Shown: one piece after another, positions 9,886-18,977 of the stretch
Layout: the number at the start of each line of letters is the position of its first letter
How positions within the stretch are numbered: the first letter of the stretch is position 1
DNA from: Flavobacteriales bacterium
GTDB lineage: Bacteria; Bacteroidota; Bacteroidia; Flavobacteriales; BACL11
Reading direction: 5' to 3'
NCBI GenBank assembly: GCA_002705205.1
Contig: PAHP01000013.1
Location: 1 to 64,000, forward strand
Length of the DNA: 64,000 nucleotides
Translations under genes and position numbers: made by a program
The notes under the pieces: model-generated
What the model saw: the letters and a program-made list of their open reading frames with translations, nothing else
Database searches by the model: none
What the model was told of the DNA's origin: nothing

Positions 9886-11787
9886 ATGCGAGTTGCTCTA
9901 CTTTTATTAGGTCTTTTATGCTTTAATCTAATTGACGCTCAAGAATGTTATCCGGAAACAAGTAAGGAAAAAAGAGTGGTAAGAAAGGTTCAGCGACTGA
10001 TTAAGGAAAGAGCTTATTATGATGCGTTTGATAGATTACGAGGTGTTAGTGAGTCAGCTATATTCCATTCATTAAGATCAGAAATATTATGGAGGAGAGC
10101 TGATTATTTTAATGCAGAGAAGGAAGCATTAAAAGCCATTGCTATTTGTCCGCAGAATTCTGCAGAGGCATATTATTTCATAGGTGAGATCGCTTATAAT
10201 AGAAAGGATTATTTAAATGCAGATGCTTATTTAAAAATTGCTATTGATATAGGTATTGGTGATCCATATTATTCTGATGCTATTATGCTTTATCAGAATG
10301 CTAGTATTCTTGCTGGTATTATAAGTCAGCCTGTTAAGTTTAATCCTGTAATAGTTAAAGGGGTTTCGACTAAATATGATGAGTACTTGCCAATCTTGTC
10401 TGCTGATCAGGAGCTTTTGTTTTTCACTAGAAGGTCAATTAAGAAGACTAGGCAAAGTATTACTTCAAATATTATTGAAGAATTTGTTTTCAGTACAAAG
10501 CAAGATAAGATGTTTAGTATAGGTGCTGCTCTGAGTTATCCGTTTAATCAAGAGGCAAATGAGGGTGGCGCTAGTTTAACTATTGACAATAAGATTTTAT
10601 ATTATACAAAGTGTCAGCTTAATGGTAAGGGGTATAGAAATTGTGATATATTTTACGTGTTTAATAATAATGGTTCTTGGTCGGAAGTGCAGAGCTTTCC
10701 GGATAATATATCAATGCTTGATTCTTGGGAGTCTCAACCTACTGTCTCTTCAGATGGAAAAACAATTATCTTCTCTAGTGACAGGAAGGGTGGTTATGGT
10801 AAGATGGACTTGTATGAGATAAATTATAATGATGGTCAATGGAGTGCCCCTAAGAATCTAGGAGACAAGATAAATAGTAGTGAGTATGAAAAATCACCAT
10901 ATTTACATACAGATGGGAAAACATTGTTCTTTGCTTCAACTAATTTCCCTTCTTTAGGAGGGTTTGATGTTTTTTATTCTAGGAAAGATTCTCTAGGCTA
11001 TTGGCAGACTCCTATTAATATAGGATATCCTATTAACACTGTTTCTGATGAGATCTCTTTGTTTGTTAGTACTGATGGTGATAAAGCGTATTTCGCATCA
11101 AATCAATTAAAGGGTGTAGGAGGTTGGGATATTTATTCTTTTGATTTGCATGATAATGCTAGGCCAGAAAGAGTTTTGTTTTTAAAAGGTGATTTACTTA
11201 AAGAAGATGGTCAGATTTTAGATAATATTGAGGTAGAGATTAAAAACATTAATACGAAAGAGATTATTAAGGTAAGGGTTGATTCAGGATCTTATATTTC
11301 TTCATTGACTTTAGGTAAAGATGATGATGTTCTAGTTACTGTTAAGAAAGAAGGTTTAGCATTTAGCTCTACATATATTTCTTCTGATGATACATCTTAT
11401 TCTTCTCCATCTAATCTTCATATTAGTATGCAGGTTTTAGAGAAAGGAAAATCATTTAATATACATGATGTGTATTTTGACAATAACTCTTTTGAGATTA
11501 AGGATATGACTAAAGAGGTTTTAGTTGAGTTTGCAAAATATCTAAGAGTGAATAAGACATTGATAATTGAAATTAATGGATTCACTGATAATGTTGGTGA
11601 GATGATAGATAATCAGTTGTTGTCAGAAAATAGGGCTAAGGTAGTGGTTCAGCTTCTTTTGTCAGAGGGTATTTCTAGTGATAGAATGTCATTTAATGGT
11701 TATGGAGAGTCGTATCCTGTAGCAGACAATTCTACTGAGGAAGGAAGGTCTAAAAATAGAAGGACAGAATTTAAGATTATTGAGTAA
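9886..11787 (+). CDS. OmpA family protein with TPR and PD40 repeats (PorE-like architecture)
   Basis: Signal peptide, TPR-like N-terminus, PD40 motifs (SSDRKGGYGKMDLYEI), carboxypeptidase-regulatory-like region, C-terminal OmpA (INGFTDNVGE...LSENRAKVV...RRTEFKI). Confidence 0.85.
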   Translation: MRVALLLLGLLCFNLIDAQECYPETSKEKRVVRKVQRLIKERAYYDAFDRLRGVSESAIFHSLRSEILWRRADYFNAEKEALKAIAICPQNSAEAYYFIGEIAYNRKDYLNADAYLKIAIDIGIGDPYYSDAIMLYQNASILAGIISQPVKFNPVIVKGVSTKYDEYLPILSADQELLFFTRRSIKKTRQSITSNIIEEFVFSTKQDKMFSIGAALSYPFNQEANEGGASLTIDNKILYYTKCQLNGKGYRNCDIFYVFNNNGSWSEVQSFPDNISMLDSWESQPTVSSDGKTIIFSSDRKGGYGKMDLYEINYNDGQWSAPKNLGDKINSSEYEKSPYLHTDGKTLFFASTNFPSLGGFDVFYSRKDSLGYWQTPINIGYPINTVSDEISLFVSTDGDKAYFASNQLKGVGGWDIYSFDLHDNARPERVLFLKGDLLKEDGQILDNIEVEIKNINTKEIIKVRVDSGSYISSLTLGKDDDVLVTVKKEGLAFSSTYISSDDTSYSSPSNLHISMQVLEKGKSFNIHDVYFDNNSFEIKDMTKEVLVEFAKYLRVNKTLIIEINGFTDNVGEMIDNQLLSENRAKVVVQLLLSEGISSDRMSFNGYGESYPVADNSTEEGRSKNRRTEFKIIE

Positions 11788-11791
11788 TAAA

Positions 11792-11813
11792 AAATCCTGC
11801 AATTGCAGGATTT
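11792..11813. terminator. Bidirectional terminator (22-bp perfect palindrome)
   Basis: AAATCCTGCAATTGCAGGATTT between convergent OmpA and rplS genes. Confidence 0.75.
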
Positions 11814-11836
11814 ATTGAAAAATTTTTATTTTGAGC

Positions 11837-12181
11837 TTATTTTTCTTCTCTAATTCTTGCTTTCTTGCCAGTTAATTCTCTTAAATAAAATATTCTTGCT
11901 CTTCTTACTCTACCTACTTTATTGATTTCAATTTTTTCAATTAATGGGGAGTTGATCGGAAAGATTCTTTCTACTCCAATTGAATGGGATATTTTTCTAA
12001 TAGTAAATGTTTCGGTTGCTCCACTTCCTTTCCTTTGGATTACATCTCCTTTAAAGAATTGAGTTCTTTGCTTGTCTCCCTCTTTAATTGTATAATAAAC
12101 AGTAATATTATCCCCAGCCTTAAATGATGGTAAATCTCTATTTTTGGTTAATTCCTTAGCGATTGTTTCGGTAATGTTCAT
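11837..12181 (-). CDS. rplS: 50S ribosomal protein L19
   Basis: FKAGDNITVYYTIKEGDKQRTQFFKGDVIQRKGSGATETFTIRKIS...GVERIFPINSPLIEKIEI. Confidence 0.96.
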   Translation of the reverse strand: MNITETIAKELTKNRDLPSFKAGDNITVYYTIKEGDKQRTQFFKGDVIQRKGSGATETFTIRKISHSIGVERIFPINSPLIEKIEINKVGRVRRARIFYLRELTGKKARIREEK

Positions 12182-12260
12182 GTTTCTAATATTGGGTTTA
12201 AAAATCGGTTTGCAATATTACGGATATTTTTTCATTCACGATTAAATAGCTTAAATAATT

Positions 12261-12935
12261 TTATTCTAATAAGTCAGGCCTTTTCTCTTTGGTTTTCTTT
12301 AGGGACTCCTGTTCTTTCCATTCTGAAATAAGTTTTTGATTTCCAGAGAGTAGTATTTTTGGAACTTTCATTCCTTTGTATTCAGATGGTCGGGTGTATA
12401 TTGGTGGTGCTAGTAGATTGTCTTGAAAAGAGTCTGTTAGTGCTGAAGTCTCATTATTTATTACTCCTGGTATCAATCTTACAATTGCGTCTGTTAATAT
12501 TGCTGCTGCTGCTTCTCCTCCTGTAAGTACAAAGTCACCAATACTTATATCTCTTGTTATATGCAGGTCTCTGGCTCTTTGGTCGATTCCTTTGTAGTGT
12601 CCGCAAAGTAAGATTATATTTTCATATGTTGATAGAGTATTGCAGATCTGCTGTGTTAATTGGTCTCCGTCAGGAGATAGGTAGATTATTTCTTCGTACT
12701 GTCTTTCTGATTTTAGTCTTGTTATTAGGTTGTCAATCGGCTGTATGGTCATCACCATGCCTGCTCCTCCTCCAAATTGATAGTCGTCAACACTTTTTTG
12801 ATTGTTAGCGGAATAGTCTCTAAGGTTGTGTATATTGATGCTTGCTTTGTTAAATTCTTGCGCTCTTTTTAATATTGAATATTCAAAGAAGCTGTTGAAG
12901 AAATTGGGAAATATTGTAATAATGTCTATTCTCAT
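12261..12935 (-). CDS. trmD: tRNA (guanine-N1)-methyltransferase
   Basis: [52 protein letters not shown]. Start refined from 12956 to ATG at 12935. Confidence 0.95.
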   Translation of the reverse strand: MRIDIITIFPNFFNSFFEYSILKRAQEFNKASINIHNLRDYSANNQKSVDDYQFGGGAGMVMTIQPIDNLITRLKSERQYEEIIYLSPDGDQLTQQICNTLSTYENIILLCGHYKGIDQRARDLHITRDISIGDFVLTGGEAAAAILTDAIVRLIPGVINNETSALTDSFQDNLLAPPIYTRPSEYKGMKVPKILLSGNQKLISEWKEQESLKKTKEKRPDLLE

Positions 12936-13107
12936 TTTGCAAAAATACAAAATCATAATAAGATATATTTCATGTTAAATGACTGAAATATTCGATATGA
13001 CATAGTGTCATGGTAAATTCTTAATTACCTGTTACTCAATATTAATATAAATCTTAAGTTAACTTAAGCTTTATGTTTTTTTTTGTTTGATTTAATAATG
13101 ATAAATG

Positions 13108-13139
13108 TTGATATCTATTTTATTATAACCTTAATTTTG
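13108..13139 (+). promoter_or_regulatory. Candidate Bacteroidota primary sigma promoter (TTG-N21-TAATTTTG)
   Basis: TTG at 13108-13110 and TAnnTTTG match at 13132-13139 upstream of the 13185 TPR gene. Confidence 0.5.
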
Positions 13140-13184
13140 TTCTTGTAATTTTGTTTTTTTATTGAATTAAAAAATTATTATTTT

Positions 13185-14285
13185 ATGAATAGGGATCTCT
13201 TCTTAATATTTGTGTTAATTATAGGTTTTCAATGTGTATTTTCCCAGAATTCTGATAGTATAATGCTTGATACAACTTTGACGGATTCAGAAATAAACTT
13301 CAAAGATTCTATAAATCTATTGAATGAACATAATAATATGCTAATAGCTTCAAGGAATGCCTATAATGATGGATTGGTCTTTTTTGAGAATTTAGATATT
13401 GAACAAGCGATAAATAGTTTTTCAAATGCAATTACGATTGACTCAACTTTCTCAGATGCTTATTTTTACAGGGCTCAATGCTATAAAAATATTAATATTG
13501 AATTAGCAATATCTGATTATAATAGTGCCTATCAATTAGATTCTTTAGATTTTACTCCATTATATTTCCTTGCTACGATTTATTCAGATAAGGCTCTTGC
13601 TATTAAAATTTATGAATTTATTATTTCAGAAGACCCTAAACAATCGAAAGCATATTATGAAAAGGGTATTATTTTTTATCTAAATGGGAATATTGATAAT
13701 GCTATTATTTCTTTTACAGAATCAATTGCAATTAATAACGAAGCAAGATCATTTAATGACCGAGGAAGTTGTTACCGTAAATTAGGAAAATATGAGCTAG
13801 CTATTGAGGATTATCTTGCTGCAATTAATCTCAATCCAGATTTAGCATTTATTTACAATAATCTCGCTAGTACTTATCGAAAAAAAGGAAATTCAGAGGA
13901 TGCATTAAATTATTATTCTCTTGCTATCAGTAAGGATGAAAGTTATGCTGTTGCTTTTAATAATAGAGGTAGTCTTTATCTTGAGTTAAATGATTTTGAT
14001 AATGCTAAGAATGATATTGATCAAGCAATCTTATTAAATAGTAATTATGCTCCTGCATATAATAATAGGGGTGTTATTCTGCATCAAAAAAAACGATATA
14101 AAGATGCTCTAGCTGCTTTTGACAAAGCAATTTTATTAAATAATAATTATGCAAAAGCTTATCTAAATAGAGGTATAACGCGGCAAATGAATAGGGATGA
14201 AGATGGAGCTTGTAGTGATTGGGATAAAGCCAAAGAATTAGGAATTAACTTAGCAAATAAATATTTAGTAAATGATTGTAATTAA
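13185..14285 (+). CDS. Tetratricopeptide repeat protein
   Basis: Multiple 34-aa TPR units (AFNNRGSLYLELNDFDNAKNDIDQAILLNSNYAPAYNNRG); signal peptide. Confidence 0.88.
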   Translation: MNRDLFLIFVLIIGFQCVFSQNSDSIMLDTTLTDSEINFKDSINLLNEHNNMLIASRNAYNDGLVFFENLDIEQAINSFSNAITIDSTFSDAYFYRAQCYKNINIELAISDYNSAYQLDSLDFTPLYFLATIYSDKALAIKIYEFIISEDPKQSKAYYEKGIIFYLNGNIDNAIISFTESIAINNEARSFNDRGSCYRKLGKYELAIEDYLAAINLNPDLAFIYNNLASTYRKKGNSEDALNYYSLAISKDESYAVAFNNRGSLYLELNDFDNAKNDIDQAILLNSNYAPAYNNRGVILHQKKRYKDALAAFDKAILLNNNYAKAYLNRGITRQMNRDEDGACSDWDKAKELGINLANKYLVNDCN

Positions 14286-16365
14286 GATAAAACGAGGTTT
14301 ATTCTTTTTGACCTTATTAGTACTCCCACATTTATTATTATCTCAGAATATTGATTTTAAGGTTTCTAACTTCAAAAAAGATAAAGAAGAGTTAAAGATA
14401 GCAAAAGATAATATAAAAACTGCTGATGATTTTAGGCAGAAGGCTCTGTTAATGATTATTAATATGCAAGATGCAAATATTGTCTTTGAGAAGGCAATTT
14501 TTTATTACCAGAAGGCGCAGATGTTTAATTCAAGCAATGCTGAGCTCAATTACAAGATTGGAAGTTGCTTGTTATTTACAAATAGAAAAGAAATGGCGAA
14601 AGCATATCTTGATAGAGCTAGTATGCTTTCTGATAATATCTCTGATGATTTCTCATTCTTTTATGGAATGTGCTTACAATTAGATGGTGAGTATCAAAAG
14701 GCTATTGATAGTTATCAGTATTTTAGAGAAAATGCAAAAAAGAAGATAATTGAGAAATATGAAACTCTTACTACAAAATATATAAAAGAATGTACATTAG
14801 CACCAGATCTATTATCTCAGAATAATAGGATTTGGATTGATAATCTAGTAATAAATTCGGAGTTTGATGATTGGAGTCCTTGTTTGACTGCTGATGGTAG
14901 TTTATTGATTTTCACCTCTAATAGACCAAATAAGAATCAATCAAATGAGTTTGGGTTATTTGATCAGAATATTTATTTTTCTTCTTTAGAAGGTAGAAGT
15001 TTTAAATCGATTTCATTATTATCAGAATTAAATACAGTTAATGATGATGTTTCAGGAGGGTTGTCGTATGATGGTCAAAGATTATTGATATTTAAAGATG
15101 AGGATGGGGATTCAGATGTATATGAGTCAACTCTTAATGGAAAGTATTGGGGGGAGCCAAAAAGAAAAATGGGAGAAAGATATAGAGGAGGAAATACTGA
15201 AAAGAATGAAACATTTGCTTCTTTTGATCCACCAGATATAAAGGTATATTATATTACTGATGGGGGGTATAGTGGTAATAAGAATATTTATTTTTCAGGA
15301 GTAATGAATAGAGAAAGAAATATTTGGGGAAAAGGGCAAAGTGCAGGAGTAGTTAATACAAAATTTCAAGAAGGATCTGTCTATATTCATCCAGATGGTA
15401 GAACAATGTATTTCTCGTCCAAAGGCCATAACTCTTTAGGAGGATATGATATTTTTGTTTCTTATGTCGATGATCTAGGGCATTGGGGCAAACCGATAAA
15501 TTTAGGATATCCTATTAATACTCCTTATGATGATCTTTTTTATAGTGCTACTGCTAGTGGAAGATATGCATATATTGCTTCAAATAGGAGGGGAGGTAAA
15601 GGTGGCTTAGACTTGTATAAAATAACTTATTGGGGTGCAGATAAGCCAATGACTAATGATTTTGAAGATCAGTTAATGGCAAGTATTGCCAGTCCTGTTT
15701 CTGACAATTTTGTAGCAGAACCTATTACTATTGAAGAGAAGTCTCTTACTGTTTTTAAAGGAAGAATAATTGATATAGTTACGAAGAATCCTATTACTGC
15801 TAAAATTGAGATTATAATTAATAAGACAGGAAAGATATATACTTCATTTACTTCAAATAGTGCAACAGGTAAGTTTCTTCTTTCTTTACCTTCAGGCGAA
15901 AATTATGGGATAGCAGTTGCTGCTGAGGGGTATTTATTCCATTCAGAGAATTTTGACTTACCGAAAGGAGATGGTTTTAATATGGTAAACAAGGATATTG
16001 AGCTTAAGAATATACAAGTCGGAAGTAATATTACCTTAAAAAATGTCTTTTTTAATACAGGTAAATCGGATGTGAAAAGTGATTCTTATGCTGAACTTGA
16101 TAGACTAGTATCCCTTCTTTCTGATATTACAAGTCTAAAGATTGAAATCTCTGGTCATACTGATAATGTCGGCACCAAGTCTTTTAATGAGTTATTATCT
16201 CAAAGAAGAGCTGATGCAGTTGTGAATTACTTGGTAAGTAAGGGTGTAGATAGGGGCAGATTGATTTCAAAAGGTTATGGGCAGTCTAGACCTGTTCAAT
16301 CTAATGAAACTGATGAAGGAAGAGCCCAAAATAGAAGAACGGAATTTGAGATTATTGAAAATTAG
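14272..16365 (+). CDS. OmpA family protein with TPR/PD40 repeats (second PorE-like paralogue)
   Basis: Same domain order as 9886-11787; C-terminus ISGHTDNVGTKSFNELLSQRRADAVVNYL...RRTEFEI. Overlaps the TPR gene by 14 bp. Confidence 0.85.
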   Translation: MIVIKIKRGLFFLTLLVLPHLLLSQNIDFKVSNFKKDKEELKIAKDNIKTADDFRQKALLMIINMQDANIVFEKAIFYYQKAQMFNSSNAELNYKIGSCLLFTNRKEMAKAYLDRASMLSDNISDDFSFFYGMCLQLDGEYQKAIDSYQYFRENAKKKIIEKYETLTTKYIKECTLAPDLLSQNNRIWIDNLVINSEFDDWSPCLTADGSLLIFTSNRPNKNQSNEFGLFDQNIYFSSLEGRSFKSISLLSELNTVNDDVSGGLSYDGQRLLIFKDEDGDSDVYESTLNGKYWGEPKRKMGERYRGGNTEKNETFASFDPPDIKVYYITDGGYSGNKNIYFSGVMNRERNIWGKGQSAGVVNTKFQEGSVYIHPDGRTMYFSSKGHNSLGGYDIFVSYVDDLGHWGKPINLGYPINTPYDDLFYSATASGRYAYIASNRRGGKGGLDLYKITYWGADKPMTNDFEDQLMASIASPVSDNFVAEPITIEEKSLTVFKGRIIDIVTKNPITAKIEIIINKTGKIYTSFTSNSATGKFLLSLPSGENYGIAVAAEGYLFHSENFDLPKGDGFNMVNKDIELKNIQVGSNITLKNVFFNTGKSDVKSDSYAELDRLVSLLSDITSLKIEISGHTDNVGTKSFNELLSQRRADAVVNYLVSKGVDRGRLISKGYGQSRPVQSNETDEGRAQNRRTEFEIIEN

Positions 16366-16434
16366 TTTAATGTTTTTTAGTTTTATTTTCTGATTTAATA
16401 ATGTATGTTCCTTGGTTTATTTTATATTTGCTTT

Positions 16435-16938
16435 ATGGCAACAAGATCAAAGATATTAAACACCCAAGAGATTAATCAAAAGCTAAATAGATTAGCTTGG
16501 CAGGTTTATGAGAAAAACTTATATGAAAAAGATATAGTTATTGTAGGGATCTCAACAAGAGGTCTGATATTAGCAAAGCAGCTTTCAGCTCATATTAATG
16601 CTATATCTAAGATTAAAACTAAATTAGCTCATCTGAATTTAGATAAAGATAATCCCTATGGTAAAGAAGTTGATTTAAACTTGGAAGTAACAGAATATGC
16701 AAATAAAGTAGTTGTGCTTGTAGATGATGTCTTGAATTCAGGAAAAACCTTAATGTATGCTGCAAAACATTTTTTAGGAACACCCCTTAAACGTTTGGCT
16801 ATTATGGTGCTTATAGATCGTAATCATAATCGCTATCCAGTGAAAGCAGATTATGTAGGGCTTTCTTTAGCTACTACTTTACAGGAATATATTTCTGTAA
16901 TTTTAGAGGGAGATGGGCAAGGTGTGTATCTCTCGTAA
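16435..16938 (+). CDS. Phosphoribosyltransferase family protein (PyrR-like)
   Basis: VVLVDDVLNSGKTLMYA PRPP-binding motif; start refined to ATG 16435 (MATRSKILNTQEINQKLNRLAWQ). Confidence 0.85.
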   Translation: MATRSKILNTQEINQKLNRLAWQVYEKNLYEKDIVIVGISTRGLILAKQLSAHINAISKIKTKLAHLNLDKDNPYGKEVDLNLEVTEYANKVVVLVDDVLNSGKTLMYAAKHFLGTPLKRLAIMVLIDRNHNRYPVKADYVGLSLATTLQEYISVILEGDGQGVYLS

Positions 16939-17409
16939 TATGTGCTCTTTTTTTAGATTATCTATATTGATGGTGTGATCAGCTTTTTTATATACAACTT
17001 CTCGGATTTTTAGATTCTTTTTTATAAATTCTTTCAGTTCATCATCTGATTTGTTGAAGATAAGTGGCCTTATATTAATTCTTTTTTTAAGCCTTCTGTA
17101 AAGAGTTTTCTCAGATGCTTTTAAATAAATAGAGTTCCCTTGACTCTGAAGGTACTGTATATTATTATTTGATAGTGGTAATCCACCCCCACAAGCAATA
17201 ATACTTTTTTGTTTAATATTTCTTATAATAATACTTTCAATATTCCTAAAGTAGTTCTCACCCTTTGTCTTAAAGATGTTTGCAATATCCTTCCCCTCTC
17301 TTTTTTCAATTTCTTTATCAGTATCAATAAAAGGCAAGTTACATTGCTTAGCAAGTTCTAGTCCAATTGTAGACTTTCCTACTCCCATAAAACCGATAAG
17401 ATAGAGCAT
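16903..17409 (-). CDS. aroK: Shikimate kinase
   Basis: MLYLIGFMGVGKSTIGLELA P-loop, FIDTDKEIEKREG, ACGGGLPL. ORF-track start 17427 is GTG; ATG at 17409 fits better. Confidence 0.9.
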   Translation of the reverse strand: MLYLIGFMGVGKSTIGLELAKQCNLPFIDTDKEIEKREGKDIANIFKTKGENYFRNIESIIIRNIKQKSIIACGGGLPLSNNNIQYLQSQGNSIYLKASEKTLYRRLKKRINIRPLIFNKSDDELKEFIKKNLKIREVVYKKADHTINIDNLKKEHILREIHTLPISL

Positions 17410-17529
17410 TATATTAAATTTTTTCACTGCAAATAAACAGATTTTTTTATCATAAAGTAGTGTTATATGTAATCAAGATTCTTTTGGTAAAATTATGTCT
17501 AAGAAAATTTTCTTCTTAATTAAAAGTAA

Positions 17530-17537
17530 TATATTTG
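17530..17537 (+). promoter_or_regulatory. -7 element TATATTTG upstream of tRNA-Lys
   Basis: Exact TAnnTTTG match ending 15 nt before the mature tRNA 5' end. Confidence 0.5.
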
Positions 17538-17552
17538 CAGCCAATTTTGAAA

Positions 17553-17625
17553 GACCTGGTAGCTCAGTTGGTAGAGCATCTCCCTTTTAAGGAGAGGGTC
17601 CTGGGTTCGAGCCCCAGCCAGGTCA
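17553..17625 (+). tRNA. tRNA-Lys (anticodon TTT)
   Basis: GACCTGG...CCAGGTC acceptor pairing; anticodon loop CTTTTAA (anticodon 17586-17588); GTTCGAG T-loop; CCA not encoded. Confidence 0.95.
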
Positions 17626-17635
17626 CAAATAATCA

Positions 17636-17662
17636 AATCCCGCATTTGCGGGATTCTTTTTT
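17636..17662 (+). terminator. Rho-independent terminator between the two tRNA genes
   Basis: AATCCCGC-ATTT-GCGGGATT stem-loop followed by C then TTTTTT. Confidence 0.8.
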
Positions 17663-17663
17663 C

Positions 17664-17746
17664 GCCCAGGTGCTGAAATTGGTAGACAGGCATGATTGAG
17701 GGTCATGTGTCTTACGGACGTGCGGGTTCGAATCCCGCTCTGGGCA
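17664..17746 (+). tRNA. tRNA-Leu (anticodon GAG)
   Basis: GCCCAGG...CTGGGC acceptor; anticodon loop TTGAGGG; long variable arm; GGTTCGAATCCC T-arm. Confidence 0.93.
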
Positions 17747-17765
17747 CAAAGTCTAATCAAATAAA

Positions 17766-17781
17766 TTACTTTTTAAAGTAA
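17766..17781. terminator. Weak AT-rich hairpin between tRNA-Leu and convergent SUI1 gene
   Basis: TTACTTT-TT-AAAGTAA inverted repeat. Confidence 0.3.
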
Positions 17782-17785
17782 GATA

Positions 17786-18124
17786 TTATCCTCCAACTCT
17801 TTTATAATTATACCCTTCATTCTCTAGAATTCCTATCACTTTTTCTCTTATGTCTCCTTGTATAATTATTTCTCCATTCTTAGCACTTCCCCCAACTCCA
17901 CATTGCTTTTTTAGTAGTTTTTCTAATGTTCTTAAATCACCCGATGACCCTATAAATCCTTTTATTATTATAGCAATCTTGCCGGCTCTATGTTTTTCAA
18001 TACATACTCTGAGATTTTGTTCAATATTAGGAATAGTTTTAAATGTTTCTTCCTCATATTGATATTTGAAGTTAGTATCAGTTGAATACATAATACCTTT
18101 TCTTTTCTTTTTATTTTTTTTCAT
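17786..18124 (-). CDS. SUI1/eIF1-like translation initiation factor (YciH family)
   Basis: LRVCIEKHRAGKIAIIIKGFIGSSGDLRTLEKLLKKQCGVGGSAKNGEIIIQGD. Confidence 0.9.
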   Translation of the reverse strand: MKKNKKKRKGIMYSTDTNFKYQYEEETFKTIPNIEQNLRVCIEKHRAGKIAIIIKGFIGSSGDLRTLEKLLKKQCGVGGSAKNGEIIIQGDIREKVIGILENEGYNYKRVGG

Positions 18125-18977
18125 CTGGCATAAATATGTTTAAACTCTGTTCTTTAATTTTAATATTGAGTGGGGAATTATAGCAATGAGGTTCTCCATC
18201 AAGATGTATTAGTTCTTCTTTAGAATGGATTGTAAGTTCTCTTGCTTGAATAATATCAATATGATTTGATAGATGTATACGGCCCTTTATAATGTTAAAT
18301 AATATTAATGGGATTTTCCATTTTGGAAATTCTTTCATTATAACAAAATCTATTAGTCCGTCTTCTGTATTTGCAAGAGGAGAAATCATAGCATTATTTC
18401 CATATTGACTAGCATTTGCAAAAGCAATTAGATATGCCTTTACTGTTCTAGATCCTCCTTCATATTTAATTGTATATGTTTTTGATTTATATTTTAGTTC
18501 TTTGAGAATTAGTTTTAAATAATTAATAAAGCCTCTTTTATCTTTTTTTGCAAATAAACTTGCTATATGAGCGTCAAAACCTATTCCAGATACATTTACA
18601 AAGGGTATATTATTTACAGTGCCTGAGTCAATAGTTCTAATTTGACATGTATTAAGTTGTTGTATTGATCTAGAAATGTTTTTATGCATTCCAAGATGAT
18701 AGGCAAAACCATTTCCTGATCCGCAAGGAATTACGCCAAGAGCTGTATTATTATCAATTAGGGCCTTTGCACATTCGTTTACAGTGCCATCACCACCAAC
18801 AGCGATAACGATACCAATACCTTCTTGAACCGCCTGCTTACTTAGAATAGTTGCTTCACCACTTTTTTTTGTGTATAGAATATCGTAAGGATGTTTGATA
18901 TACTTTTTAATTAAAGAGTCAATATTTCTTTGCTTACCATTTCCTGCAAAAGGGTTAATAATAAATCTAATCTTCAT
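18111..18977 (-). CDS. Diacylglycerol/lipid kinase family protein (DagK/YegS-like)
   Basis: FIINPFAGNGKQRN, VIAVGGDGTVNECAKAL, GVIPCGSGNGFAYHL motifs. Confidence 0.9.
   Translation of the reverse strand: MKIRFIINPFAGNGKQRNIDSLIKKYIKHPYDILYTKKSGEATILSKQAVQEGIGIVIAVGGDGTVNECAKALIDNNTALGVIPCGSGNGFAYHLGMHKNISRSIQQLNTCQIRTIDSGTVNNIPFVNVSGIGFDAHIASLFAKKDKRGFINYLKLILKELKYKSKTYTIKYEGGSRTVKAYLIAFANASQYGNNAMISPLANTEDGLIDFVIMKEFPKWKIPLILFNIIKGRIHLSNHIDIIQARELTIHSKEELIHLDGEPHCYNSPLNIKIKEQSLNIFMPDEKK

Noticed and set aside
10583-10822. ORF 10583-10822 (+)
   Set aside because: Alternative frame inside the OmpA/PD40 gene with no supporting motif.
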